Assembly: GCF_002300165.1 (NCBI RefSeq)
Contig: NZ_MLCE01000013.1
Coordinates: 124,001 to 188,000 of the forward strand
DNA length: 64,000 bases
Direction: 5' to 3'
Source of the DNA: Streptomyces sp. Tue6028
Lineage (GTDB): Bacteria; Actinomycetota; Actinomycetes; Streptomycetales; Streptomycetaceae
Shown: one piece after another, positions 11,314-22,703 of the stretch
Layout: the number at the start of each line of letters is the position of its first letter
Numbering within the stretch: position 1 is the first letter of the stretch
Made by a program: the position numbers and the translations under genes
Notes under the pieces: generated by a model
Told to the model about the DNA's origin: nothing
What the model saw: only the letters and a program-made list of their open reading frames with translations
Databases searched by the model: none

Positions 11314-12300
11314 CTAGCCCCGGCCGGACCGAGCCGCGCGGGCGATCGCCACGACCGCCTTCTCCAGCGCGTACTCGGGGTCGTCCCCACCGCCCTTGAC
11401 TCCCGCGTCGGCCTCTGCGACGGCCCGCAGCGCGACGGCGACTCCGTCCGGAGTCCAGCCCCGCATCTGCTGCCGCACCCGATCGATCTTCCACGGCGGC
11501 ATCCCCAGCTCGCGCGCGAGGTCGGCCGGCCTGCCACCCCGTGCGGACGACAGCTTCCCGATCGCCCGCACCCCCTGTGCCAGCGCACTGGTGATCATCA
11601 CGGGCGCCACCCCGGTCGCCAGGGACCACCGCAGCGCCTCCAACGCCTCCGCGGCCCGTCCCTCCACGGCCCGGTCGGCCACGGTGAAACTCGACGCCTC
11701 GGCCCGTCCCGTGTAGTACCGCCCGACGATCGCCTCGTCGATCGTCCCCTCGACGTCCGCGGTCAACTGGGACACCGCGGAAGCCAACTCCCTCAGGTCG
11801 CTCCCGATGGCGTCGACGAGCGTCTGGCACGCCTCGGGCGTCGCCGACCTCCCGAGCGCACGGAACTCGCCCCGCACGAACGCCAGCCGGTCCGCCGGCT
11901 TCGTCATCTTGGGGCACGCCACCTCCCGCGCCCCCGCCTTGCGCGCGGCGTCGAGCAGTCCCTTGCCCTTGGCCCCACCCGCGTGCAGCAGCACGAGGGT
12001 GATCTCCTCGACCGGCGCCCCCAGATACCCCTTCACGTCCTTGACCGTGTCGGCCGAAAGATCCTGCGCATTGCGTACGACCACGACCTTGCGCTCGGAG
12101 AAGAGCGACGGGCTCGTCAGCTCGGCGAGCGTGCCGGGCTGCAACTGGTCCGGGGTGAGGTCGCGTACGTCCGTGTCGGCGTCGGCGGCCCGGGCGGCGG
12201 CCACCACCTCCTGCACGGCACGGTCGAGCAGGAGATCCTCCTGGCCCACCGCGAGCGTGACGGGGGCGAGAGGGTCGTCTTGAGCTGTCTTCCTGGCCAT
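11314..12300 (-). CDS. holA: DNA polymerase III subunit delta (clamp loader)
   Basis: A 328-aa protein starting at ATG 12300 (MARKTAQDD). An in-frame ATG 12 bases upstream is an alternative. The N-terminal P-loop-like fold (PVTLAVGQEDLLLDRAV), the AAA-like middle (ELTSPSLFSERKVVVV) and the helical C-terminus (GMPPWKIDRVRQQ) match the HolA family. Delta opens the beta clamp within the clamp-loader complex. It is the last gene of the minus-strand run comEA-comEC-NAT-RraB-like-holA. In many Gram-positives holA also follows comEC, which supports the call. Confidence 0.93.
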   Translation of the reverse strand: MARKTAQDDPLAPVTLAVGQEDLLLDRAVQEVVAAARAADADTDVRDLTPDQLQPGTLAELTSPSLFSERKVVVVRNAQDLSADTVKDVKGYLGAPVEEITLVLLHAGGAKGKGLLDAARKAGAREVACPKMTKPADRLAFVRGEFRALGRSATPEACQTLVDAIGSDLRELASAVSQLTADVEGTIDEAIVGRYYTGRAEASSFTVADRAVEGRAAEALEALRWSLATGVAPVMITSALAQGVRAIGKLSSARGGRPADLARELGMPPWKIDRVRQQMRGWTPDGVAVALRAVAEADAGVKGGGDDPEYALEKAVVAIARAARSGRG

Positions 12301-12370
12301 CACCGAAAGCATCCCACGCGGCACCGACAACGCGTGCCGTGCGGGCAGCCCGCCCGGAGCCACGAGCGGG

Positions 12371-12616
12371 TCACGGCTCCTCGCGCCAGCCGTCCCACTC
12401 CCCCGCGAACTCGTCCAGCTCCTTGGGGTCGAGCTGCTCCTCCGGGTCCGTCAGGACGACCAGCCACTGGGCGTCCTCGGCATCGTCCTCACCGGCCAGC
12501 GCGTCCCGGACGAGCTGCGGCTCCTCATCGAGGGTGAACCGGTCACCGAGTGCTTCGGCCGCCTCTTCCGCCGCGTCGCGGTCGGGCAGTACCAGCACAT
12601 GTCTCACATCACTCAC
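12371..12616 (-). CDS. Small acidic protein, RraB-like C-terminal fold
   Basis: An 81-aa protein from GTG at 12616 (M/VSDVRHVLVLPDRDAA). An earlier in-frame ATG at 12697 adds an Ala/Arg/Pro-rich stretch that looks like spacer. It is very acidic, with a beta-alpha-beta look and the ending FAGEWDGWREEP. That ending recalls the GGEYDGW terminus of the RNase E inhibitor RraB family. The similarity is from memory and weak. It sits between NAT and holA with about 70 bases on the holA side. If it is RraB-like it could act on RNase E, which is encoded elsewhere in this window. Confidence 0.6.
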   Translation of the reverse strand: MSDVRHVLVLPDRDAAEEAAEALGDRFTLDEEPQLVRDALAGEDDAEDAQWLVVLTDPEEQLDPKELDEFAGEWDGWREEP

Positions 12617-12718
12617 GTGGACATTTTCCGATACGCCCGACGCCGCCCGCGCCGGGGGCCGAGATCCCGGCACCGCACTCCGCGCCGCCCACGCCACGAC
12701 GGCTCCCCGCCCTCCGCG

Positions 12719-13549
12719 CTACGCCCGCGCCCGCACCTCGGGCACCCGCTCCAACTCGATCCCGAAGCGCTTCCGATAGGTGTCCAGTACCTCCTCGTCC
12801 GTCGCCAGCTCCGAGACCTCCTTCGCCCCGTCGGCCGTCGTCACCGTGAACTTCCGGCCGCTGAGCGTGATCCTTCCGCCCTCCTCCGTGACCCGTGAGC
12901 AGACGAGCGACCGTCCGAAGTGCGACTCCGGTGAGGTGCTGTGCCACCACGCGCCGACGACGAAGTCCTTGAGCACCCTCGGCCGTACCTCCATGCGGTA
13001 CTGCGCCTTGCCGTCCCGGACGACGTCGAGGTCGCTGTCCTCCCGGCTCGCGCCGGGTCCCCGCACACCGGCGGTGTCCGGACCCGACTCGACGATCCGG
13101 AACGTGCCGCCCGGGTCCTTCTGCTCCCCTCTGCCGCCGAAGGCCAGCGGGTAGTGGCTGTGCGCCCCGAAGCCGACATCGGCCAGCCAGTCGCCCCCGT
13201 CCACCGTCCGCACCCGCAGGGCGAGGTGGTCGTACGGAATCCCGAGCATCCCCTCCTTCCCGTACACCCGCGCCGCGAGCAGGGTCACGTCGAAGCCCAG
13301 GGCGCCCAGCAACGCCCCGAACGCGCCGTTCAGTTCGTAACAGAAGCCACCCCTGTGCGCGCCGACCAGCTTGTCCAGCAGCCGCCGCTCCTCCAGCACG
13401 ATCTCCTCGGCGAGATGGATCGACAGGTTCTCGAACGGCACCGTCTCCAGATGGCGCAACTGGAGCTCGCGCAGTACATCGGACGTGGGCCACGCGGGGT
13501 GCTGGGCCCCGATCCGGCGGAGGTAGGCGTCGGCCTGTGCGGAGTTCAT
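12719..13549 (-). CDS. Arylamine N-acetyltransferase
   Basis: A 276-aa protein from ATG 13549. The NAT catalytic triad is visible: Cys70 in RGGFCYELN, His108 in YDHLALRV and Asp124 in WLADVGFG. The N-terminal LETVPFENLSIHL is also typical. It transfers acetyl from acetyl-CoA to arylamines or related acceptors. Some actinomycete NATs act as amide synthases in antibiotic clusters, but no such cluster is adjacent here. The start lies just downstream of the comEC stop (13554), which suggests translational coupling. Confidence 0.95.
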   Translation of the reverse strand: MNSAQADAYLRRIGAQHPAWPTSDVLRELQLRHLETVPFENLSIHLAEEIVLEERRLLDKLVGAHRGGFCYELNGAFGALLGALGFDVTLLAARVYGKEGMLGIPYDHLALRVRTVDGGDWLADVGFGAHSHYPLAFGGRGEQKDPGGTFRIVESGPDTAGVRGPGASREDSDLDVVRDGKAQYRMEVRPRVLKDFVVGAWWHSTSPESHFGRSLVCSRVTEEGGRITLSGRKFTVTTADGAKEVSELATDEEVLDTYRKRFGIELERVPEVRARA

Positions 13550-13553
13550 GAGT

Positions 13554-16148
13554 TCAGTCTCTCGCCACGCTCAGCGCTCCGCCCGCACCCACGACCGCCA
13601 GCGCCCCGTCCTCGTCCGTGCGCAGCACCACCGCGCCCGCCGCCCGCAGCGTCGCCACGGTGCTCGGAGCCGGGTGTCCGTACGGGTTGTCCCTGCCACA
13701 AGAGATCAACGCGAGCCGCGGGGCGACCCTGCGCATGAGGTCCGGGTCCTGGTAGGCCGATCCGTGGTGGGCGACCTTGAGCACGTCCACCCGGCCGAGC
13801 TCGGCAGCCGCCGGTGTCCTCAACAGGGCTTGCTGCGCGGGGGGTTCGAGGTCGCCGAGGAGCAGGAGCCTCAGCCCTGTGGAACGCACCAGCAGGGTCA
13901 CGCTCGCGTCGTTCGGGCCGTCCAGGAGCGGGGCCGGGTCGGCGGTCGAAGCAGGGGGCGGCCACAGCACCTGCCAGTCCAGGCTTCCGGCGCGCCGCCG
14001 CTCCCCGGCCGCCGCCCGCGTCACCGGGACGTGCCGTGCCGCGGCCTCCCTGCGCACGAACTCCGCCTGATCCGGTGGCTCTTCCAGACCCGTCGTCTCG
14101 ATCGCGCCCACCGAACGCCCATGCAGCACGCCCGGCAGCCCCGCCACATGGTCGGCATGGAAGTGGGTCAGCACGACGAGCGGAATCCGGGTGACGCCGA
14201 GAGCGCTCAGACAGCGGTCGACGAGCACCGGGTCGGGTCCTGCGTCCACCACGGCCGCACTGCCGTCCCCCGCCGCGAGCACCGTGGCATCCCCCTGTCC
14301 CACGTCGCACATCGCGAACCGCCAGCCCGGCGGCGGCCATCCCGTGATGACCCTGGTGAGCGGGGGCGGCTGCACCACGAGCAGCAGGAACAGCAGCACG
14401 AAGGCGCCGCTCAGCCATGGATGTCCCACGAGCCGCCGGCAGGCGATCACGACGACCACCGTGGCCAGGGCGAGCAGCACGGCCCCCGTCCAGTCGTCCG
14501 GCCAGTCCACTCCCCCGCCGGGCAGGGACGCGCCTGTTCGGGCGATGTCCGCGATCCATCCGGCCGGCCAACTCGCCGACCACGCGAAGGCCTCGGCGAC
14601 CGGCATCGCCACGGAGGCCGTCGCCAGTGTCGCGAACCCCAGCACCGTCGCCGGCGCGACCGCGAACTCCGCGAGGAGATTGCACGGCACGGCCACCAGG
14701 CTCACCCGGGCCGACAGGAGCGCGACGACCGGCGCGCACAGCGCCTGAGCCGCGGCGGCAGCGGCGAGCGCCTCGGCCATGCGTGGCGGCACACGACGCC
14801 TCCGCAGAGCGGCACTCCAGCGCGGGGCGAGCGTGAGCAGGGCGCCGGTCGCCAGGACGGAGAGCAGGAAGCCGTAACTCCGCGCGAGCCACGGGTCGTA
14901 CAGCACCAGCAGCAGGACGGCCGTGGCCAGCGCGGGGATCAGCGATCTGCGGCGGCCGGTCGCGATGGCGAGCAGCGCGATCGACCCGCAGGCCGCTGCC
15001 CGCAGCACACTCGGGTCCGGTCGGCACACGATCACGAAGGCGAGCGTGAGCGCTCCGCCGAGCAGCGCGGTCGCTCTGAGCGGCACACCCATCAGGCGCG
15101 CCAGGCCGCGCCGCTCGGCGCGCTGGGCCAGCCCGAGCGGGCCGATGAACAGGGCCAGCAGGATGGTGAAGTTGCCGCCGCTGACCGCCAGGAGGTGCGT
15201 GAGATCGGTCGCCTTGAAGGCGTCGTCCAGCTCTGTCGTGACGTGGGACGTGTCTCCGACCACCAGCCCCGGCAGCAGTGCCCGTGCGTCCGCGTCCAGC
15301 CCGTCGGTGGCCTCCCGCAGCCCTTCGCGCAGGCGGCCGGCGAACCGCTGCGGCCCAGACGGTTCTCCCACCACCTCCGGCCGCGCGCGTTCCGGCACGC
15401 GCAGCACGGCCGCGGTGTCGTCACCGTCCGACAGCGCCGGCACGAGTCGACCCGACACGCGCAGCCGCGTGGACGGCAGCAGGGACAGCCAGGACGAGCC
15501 GTCACCGGAGGTCCGGGGCGAGCCCCGCGCCGAACGCGCGTCGACGATCACGAGCACGGGTGTCCGCGTGGCGACCACCGTGCCGTCCGACCGTGTGACG
15601 CGCCTGACCTCCGCGTCGAACAGCACGGCCGTAGGTGCCATGTGGTCTCCCTTGATCCGTGGCCGGGTGAGCCGGGGATCGGACGTGACCTCCAGCTCCA
15701 CTGTCACGTGGGCGAACCGCCTTGCCAGTTCGGGCACGGGGCCACGTCGCTGGTCCGCCCCGTGCAGACCCGCCGAGGCCGCGGCCGCGGCGACGCAGAG
15801 CAGGACGGCCGCTGCGGAGACCCGCCTCCAGGAACGCGCAGGCCCTTCCCCGTCTCCGTGCGCCGTGCGGGCGCGCCTCCACTCGGTCAGCAGCAGCGCG
15901 AGGCCCACGAGCAGGGAGACGACGACCACACCCGTCGCCCAGCCGGACGGGGCGGCCACCGTCACGGCCGCGGTCGCCCAGACCGCCAGGGCCGGCGGCA
16001 CGAGGCGGAGATCCGTCGGACCCTCTTCCCTCGGGTTGGCGGCACCGAGCCGCTTCCCCGAGGCGGCGTGCACGGCCCGTCGGCTCGCGGCGCCGTCGAG
16101 CGGGCCCTCCACCGTGCCGCGCGGCTCCATCGGTGGCGGCCCGCTCAT
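13554..16148 (-). CDS. comEC: ComEC/Rec2-family DNA internalisation membrane protein
   Basis: An 864-aa protein. Its start overlaps the comEA stop by 4 bases. The order is: N-terminal hydrophobic segments (residues ~45-100), an extracytoplasmic DUF4131-like region, the multi-helix Competence domain (HLLAVSGGNFTILLALF is the family hallmark), and a C-terminal metallo-beta-lactamase-like domain with THFHADHVAGLPG and VAHHGS. In competent bacteria ComEC forms the inner-membrane channel for single-stranded DNA. Streptomycetes are not known to be naturally competent, so the role here is uncertain. Confidence 0.95.
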   Translation of the reverse strand: MSGPPPMEPRGTVEGPLDGAASRRAVHAASGKRLGAANPREEGPTDLRLVPPALAVWATAAVTVAAPSGWATGVVVVSLLVGLALLLTEWRRARTAHGDGEGPARSWRRVSAAAVLLCVAAAAASAGLHGADQRRGPVPELARRFAHVTVELEVTSDPRLTRPRIKGDHMAPTAVLFDAEVRRVTRSDGTVVATRTPVLVIVDARSARGSPRTSGDGSSWLSLLPSTRLRVSGRLVPALSDGDDTAAVLRVPERARPEVVGEPSGPQRFAGRLREGLREATDGLDADARALLPGLVVGDTSHVTTELDDAFKATDLTHLLAVSGGNFTILLALFIGPLGLAQRAERRGLARLMGVPLRATALLGGALTLAFVIVCRPDPSVLRAAACGSIALLAIATGRRRSLIPALATAVLLLVLYDPWLARSYGFLLSVLATGALLTLAPRWSAALRRRRVPPRMAEALAAAAAAQALCAPVVALLSARVSLVAVPCNLLAEFAVAPATVLGFATLATASVAMPVAEAFAWSASWPAGWIADIARTGASLPGGGVDWPDDWTGAVLLALATVVVVIACRRLVGHPWLSGAFVLLFLLLVVQPPPLTRVITGWPPPGWRFAMCDVGQGDATVLAAGDGSAAVVDAGPDPVLVDRCLSALGVTRIPLVVLTHFHADHVAGLPGVLHGRSVGAIETTGLEEPPDQAEFVRREAAARHVPVTRAAAGERRRAGSLDWQVLWPPPASTADPAPLLDGPNDASVTLLVRSTGLRLLLLGDLEPPAQQALLRTPAAAELGRVDVLKVAHHGSAYQDPDLMRRVAPRLALISCGRDNPYGHPAPSTVATLRAAGAVVLRTDEDGALAVVGAGGALSVARD

Positions 16149-17380
16149 GGCCGCACCAGATTCCGCAGGTCCGCGAAGCGACGATCGCCGATCCCGTTCA
16201 CCTCTCGCAGTTCGTCCACGGAGCGGAAGCCTCCGTGCTGGGTGCGGTAGTCGATGATGTGCCGGGCGAGGACGGGACCGACGCCGGGGAGCCCGTCGAG
16301 TTGTTCCACGGTGGCCGTGTTGAGGGCGACCGGAGCGGAGGGCGCGGCCCCGGCGACGGATCCGCCCGCTCCGGCCGGGCCCGAACCGCCTGTGCCGGGC
16401 CCCGTCACGGGGGCCGGTCCACCGACCACGATCTGTTCGCCGTCCACGAGGAGTCGCGCGCGGTTGAGCGCGTCGGTGTCCGTGCCCGGCCGCACTCCGC
16501 CTGCGGCACGAAGCGCGTCCTCGACCCGGGAACCGGCCGGCAGCCGTTGCAGTCCGGGGCTCCGTACCTTTCCGCCGACGTCCACGACGATCCCGCTCCC
16601 GGCGGCACCGACGGGAGCCGGCGCTCCCGTCGAGGCATCGGGGCTCGTCCCCGTTTCCCCCTCCTGCCCGCTCCGCCCCTCTTCGTCGCCGTAGGGAGCC
16701 GCTGCCCGCACCACCTCGGGTGCGCGAACCGACTGGGTCCGGCCGGTCCAGAAGTGCTGCACGGCGAGGACCGCAGCGACCACCAGCACCACCGTGAGGG
16801 CGACCAGGCTCCGGCGTTCAAGACCGCACCTCGGCTGCAACCACAACGGCAGCCGCTCCCGCACGGCGAGTCCCGCCCGGTGCCGCCAGGCTGCCCGCTC
16901 CGGCACGTCCGAAGTGGCGTCCTCCTGCCGTACGGCGCCTGCGCGCAGGTCGGCGCGCTTCTTCGGAGCGGCGCTCCCCTGAAGGCCGGTCCCTTCGTGG
17001 AGGCCGGCCTCTTCATACAGTTCGGCTTCCTCGAGCAGATCCGCGTCCTCGTGCAGCTCTGCGCCCGTGCGCGAGGCCGCACGAGCCGCGACCCTGGCCA
17101 CGGTGAGCCCGACGGCGGGCTCGTCCGCATCCCTCGCCGCGTGGTCCACCCTCGGCGGTCCGTGCCCCAACTCCCGCCGCTCCACGGGCCTTGTGGTGAA
17201 GAGCGCCTCCGCGCGCAGCCGGAGCGCCTCGGCGGACGCCTCGCGGCGCAGGGCGCGGCTTCGCGGGTGCCGACGTCGATGGCCGTCGCGGCCGTCGGAC
17301 GAGGGCCCGCGTCCGGGGCCGCTGGTCGGTGTGGCTGTGCGTGTGCGTGATCGAAGTGCCATGCGACGAGAATCCGGCAT
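16145..17380 (-). CDS. comEA: ComEA-like helix-hairpin-helix DNA-binding protein
   Basis: A 411-aa protein from ATG 17380, with GAGAG about eight bases upstream. A later ATG at 17362 lacks a ribosome site. It has a long, charged cytoplasmic N-terminus (~190 residues, rich in Arg/Glu/Ala), one membrane helix (SLVALTVVLVVAAVLAV), a Gly/Pro linker, an SLBB domain (IVVDVGGKVRSPGLQRLPAG), and a C-terminal double HhH (LNTATVEQLDGLPGVGPVLA, then VNGIGDRRFADL). ComEA captures DNA outside the membrane for ComEC. The N-terminal extension is much longer than in classical ComEA. Confidence 0.93.
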   Translation of the reverse strand: MPDSRRMALRSRTRTATPTSGPGRGPSSDGRDGHRRRHPRSRALRREASAEALRLRAEALFTTRPVERRELGHGPPRVDHAARDADEPAVGLTVARVAARAASRTGAELHEDADLLEEAELYEEAGLHEGTGLQGSAAPKKRADLRAGAVRQEDATSDVPERAAWRHRAGLAVRERLPLWLQPRCGLERRSLVALTVVLVVAAVLAVQHFWTGRTQSVRAPEVVRAAAPYGDEEGRSGQEGETGTSPDASTGAPAPVGAAGSGIVVDVGGKVRSPGLQRLPAGSRVEDALRAAGGVRPGTDTDALNRARLLVDGEQIVVGGPAPVTGPGTGGSGPAGAGGSVAGAAPSAPVALNTATVEQLDGLPGVGPVLARHIIDYRTQHGGFRSVDELREVNGIGDRRFADLRNLVRP

Positions 17381-17413
17381 GACATCGCTCTCGCGATGAT
17401 CTTGCTCAATTCC

Positions 17414-17440
17414 AGTGGATTACCACTCAGTTGTGGATAA
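17414..17440. promoter_or_regulatory. Inverted repeat plus a consensus DnaA-box sequence upstream of comEA
   Basis: AGTGG-ATTA-CCACT (17414-17427) is a short palindrome. TGTGGATAA (17432-17440) is the exact complement of the classical DnaA box TTATCCACA. Both lie within 60 bases upstream of comEA in the 233-bp comEA-degV gap, which otherwise holds nothing recognisable. Confidence 0.45.
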
Positions 17441-17613
17441 CTCCGTCACTCGCACGGGCTGCGGACGGCGCCCGCCGCCGCACGCAGGGCCGGACGCGCT
17501 GTGGACGGTATCCATCACTACACGCGGGGCCGCCCGGGCCACGCGGCCCGCCCAGCGCGCCCGGGTCGCGGCGCGTGACGCCGACGGTCACCCACCGCCC
17601 GCGGTCGCATGTC

Positions 17614-18459
17614 TCACCGAGGCGAGACGACCGCCCCGAGCAGTCCAGGGCCCGTGTGCGCCCCGATCACCGCGCCCACCTCGCTGACGTGAAGATCCGC
17701 AAGCCCGGGGACCCGCTCGCGCAGGCGGTCCGCGAGTGCCGACGCCTTCTCGGGGGCGGCCAGGTGATGAACGGCGATGTCGACCTGGGCGCTGCCCGCG
17801 CGCTCGGCCACGATCTCCTCCAGCCGGGCGATCGCCTTGGACGCCGTCCGCACCTTCTCCAGGGGTTCGATGCGGCCGTCGTCCAGGCGCAGCAGCGGCT
17901 TCACCGCGAGCGCGGAGCCCAGCAGCGCCTGGGCAGCTCCGATCCGGCCGCCGCGGCGCAGGTAGTCGAGGGTGTCGACGTAGAAGTAGGCGGAGGTGCC
18001 CGCGGCCCGCTTCTCGGCGGCGGTGACCGCCTCGTCGACCGTGCCGCCCGCCTCGGCGGACTCGGCCGCGGCGAGGGCGCAGAAGCCGAGCGCCATCGCG
18101 ATCATTCCGGTGTCCACCACACGCACGGGCACCGGAGCCTCCCGTGCCGCGAGGACCGCCGCGTCGTACGTGCCGGACAGCTCTGCGGACAGATGGAGGG
18201 AGACGATGCCGGTGGCGCCCGATTCGGCGACCCTGCGATAGGCCTTGGCGAAGACCTCGGGGCTGGGCCGGGACGTGGTGACGGATCGGCGTTTCTGCAG
18301 TGCCTGGGCCAGGGCGCGGGCCGAGATCTCCGTGCCCTCTTCGAGTGCCTGGTCGCCGAGGACCACGGTCAGGGGCACCGCTGTGATGCCGTGGCGCTCC
18401 ATCGTCCGCGGCGGCAGGTAGGCCGTTGAATCGGTGACGATCGCGACATGGCGGGACAT
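17614..18459 (-). CDS. DegV family fatty-acid-binding protein
   Basis: A 281-aa protein from ATG 18459 (MSRHVAIVTDSTAYLP). Family motifs: TDSTAYLP, VTTSRPSPEVF (the Thr/Ser that contacts the carboxylate), LSGTYDAAVLAA, and YVDTLDYLRRGGRIGAA. DegV/FakB proteins bind a fatty acid for phosphorylation by the kinase FakA. No FakA gene is in the window. There is no Shine-Dalgarno; TAACCT lies seven bases upstream of the ATG, suggesting a leaderless transcript. Confidence 0.93.
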   Translation of the reverse strand: MSRHVAIVTDSTAYLPPRTMERHGITAVPLTVVLGDQALEEGTEISARALAQALQKRRSVTTSRPSPEVFAKAYRRVAESGATGIVSLHLSAELSGTYDAAVLAAREAPVPVRVVDTGMIAMALGFCALAAAESAEAGGTVDEAVTAAEKRAAGTSAYFYVDTLDYLRRGGRIGAAQALLGSALAVKPLLRLDDGRIEPLEKVRTASKAIARLEEIVAERAGSAQVDIAVHHLAAPEKASALADRLRERVPGLADLHVSEVGAVIGAHTGPGLLGAVVSPR

Positions 18460-18466
18460 GAGCTGG

Positions 18467-18472
18467 AGGTTA
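18467..18472 (-). promoter_or_regulatory. Candidate -10 element for leaderless degV
   Basis: TAACCT on the minus strand, separated by 7 bases from the degV ATG. No ribosome binding site intervenes. Confidence 0.4.
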
Positions 18473-18531
18473 CCTGTCGGCGTGGCCGGGCGGCAGCCCG
18501 GCCCCTACCAGCTCTTGTCGCAGCGACCGGA

Positions 18532-19269
18532 TCAAGTCGTGCTCTCGGGGCGGGGCTTCTTCTGCCAGGGGTAGGCGGGGCCTCGGACCGGCGGGTCGAT
18601 GGCGGACCGGGTCGGCTCCTCGGCCCGGCGGGACTCCGGGCTCTCCGGCCAGGTCTGTCCGCCGGACGCGGCCTCGTCCGCCGCCGGGGCCTCGGGCCAG
18701 CCGGCGGCGGCCGGTCCCGGTTCCTCGGTCCAGTGCCGCAGTGCGCCGGCTTCCACGTCGATCTGCGCGCTCAGTGAGTCCAGGTCGTCGTCGGCGAAGC
18801 GGCGGGCCCGGTCGCGCGCGGCCCAGCGCAGCGAGTCCGCGGACTGGGTGATGCGCTCGGTGCGCTCGCGCAGGGCGGGCAGCCGGGCGGCGAGCGTGGC
18901 CCGGTCGGGCTCGCTCTCCAGGCGCTTGAGCTCGTCGTCCAGTTCGTGCCCGTGCGCGCTGAGCCGCTCGAAGAGGCCCAGGGATTCCTTGAGGGACTCG
19001 TCGTCCGCCACACCCGCGTGCAACGCGTCCTGCGTGGCGCGCATGGAGGTGCGCAGCTTGAGGCGGAGCTCGGCGAGCTCGCCCGTGGGGCCGGGCTGAG
19101 CGAGGGTCCTGGCACGCAGCGTGGTGTCCTCGACCGTGCGGCGTGCCTGCGAGATCGTGCGGTCCACACCACGCTTGGCGGCGCCGATCACCTTCACCGT
19201 GGCGTACGCGCCGAGTACCACGAACAGCAGGAAGAGCAGCGCGATTACTGTGATCAAGGTTCCCACCAC
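18532..19269 (-). CDS. Membrane-anchored coiled-coil protein of unknown function
   Basis: A 245-aa protein from GTG 19269, with a strong GGAGGAGG just upstream. One N-terminal helix (residues ~3-24, LITVIALLFLLFVVLGAY) anchors it. Residues ~30-185 are a charged, Leu-heptad helical region that looks like coiled coil. The last ~60 residues are Pro/Glu/Ala-rich and probably disordered. The layout resembles small phage-shock or secretin-like scaffold proteins only superficially, so I assign no function. It lies between leuS and degV on the same strand. Confidence 0.75.
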   Translation of the reverse strand: MVGTLITVIALLFLLFVVLGAYATVKVIGAAKRGVDRTISQARRTVEDTTLRARTLAQPGPTGELAELRLKLRTSMRATQDALHAGVADDESLKESLGLFERLSAHGHELDDELKRLESEPDRATLAARLPALRERTERITQSADSLRWAARDRARRFADDDLDSLSAQIDVEAGALRHWTEEPGPAAAGWPEAPAADEAASGGQTWPESPESRRAEEPTRSAIDPPVRGPAYPWQKKPRPESTT

Positions 19270-19323
19270 GCTCCTCCTCCATTGCCGCGACAGGTCTCGT
19301 CGCGCTCTTCAACGGTAAACGCC

Positions 19324-19366
19324 ACGGGCAGGTTCGGAGTTCCTGGAGAACCCCGAACCTGCCCGT
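19324..19366 (-). terminator. leuS terminator
   Basis: A perfect 14-base stem, ACGGGCAGGTTCGG (19324-19337) with its complement (19353-19366), about 45 bases after the leuS stop and before the next minus-strand gene. Confidence 0.75.
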
Positions 19367-19411
19367 AGGGGACTACCCCGAGCCCGCCCGGCGGCCGGGC
19401 GGGCAGGACGG

Positions 19412-22294
<2,883 letters not shown>

Positions 22295-22334
22295 GATCCT
22301 CAAAGCTCCATCGATCGTCTCTGCCAGCGGAAAT

Positions 22335-22359
22335 GAAAAAACCCCTCGCACAGGAGGGG
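22335..22359 (-). terminator. Intrinsic terminator in the leuS leader (attenuator)
   Basis: On the minus strand CCCCTC (22359-22354) pairs with GAGGGG (22347-22342), followed by six T residues (22341-22336), about 41 bases before leuS. A competing upstream stem, GACCAC/GTGGTC (22376-22381 with 22392-22397), lies between the leader peptide and the terminator. Confidence 0.85.
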
Positions 22360-22405
22360 ACGCCGCGCCGATTCCGACCACGATCTCTTCAGTGGTCAGG
22401 ACTGA

Positions 22406-22444
22406 TCAGCGCGGCTCGCTAAGCAGAAGGCGTACGGCACGCAT
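22406..22444 (-). CDS. leuS leader peptide MRAVRLLLSEPR
   Basis: A 12-codon frame, ATG to TGA, encoding MRAVRLLLSEPR with the consecutive Leu codons CTT CTG CTT. It lies 111 bases upstream of leuS and just upstream of a stem-loop and an intrinsic terminator. This is the layout of ribosome-mediated attenuation: when charged tRNA-Leu is scarce, the ribosome stalls on the Leu run and the leader refolds so that leuS is read. There is no ribosome site. TACCCT sits exactly six bases before the ATG, so the transcript is probably leaderless. Such Leu-rich leaders are known for actinobacterial leucine genes. Confidence 0.8.
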   Translation of the reverse strand: MRAVRLLLSEPR

Positions 22445-22450
22445 GGCGTC

Positions 22451-22456
22451 AGGGTA
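22451..22456 (-). promoter_or_regulatory. Candidate -10 element for the leuS leader transcript
   Basis: TACCCT on the minus strand, six bases (GACGCC) before the leader-peptide ATG, which would place the transcript start at or next to the A of the ATG. Confidence 0.55.
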
Positions 22457-22703
22457 CCGCAGCCGCCGCGGGCGTCGCGACGAGGTTCCGGGCCGCGCGG
22501 CACGCCGTGCCACCGTCCCGATCACCGAAAAAAGCTGAACGATATTCAAATATTACTTCGCGTAACAGCCTCTAAGGGACAACACAAAGACCCGATTGCC
22601 CTTTGGTAACAACGCAATAACTCAAACCTCGTACTCCTCGGTATGGCTCCACTTAGAGTGCCGCTTCGGGACCGCTTCCCCGAACCGTTGGGAGTAACCC
22701 CCC

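Noticed and set aside
13548..16250. A 900-codon plus-strand open frame over comEC
   Set aside because: Composition-driven shadow; the minus strand shows ComEC motifs.
17432..17440. Replication origin
   Set aside because: A single DnaA box with no cluster and no dnaA/dnaN neighbours.
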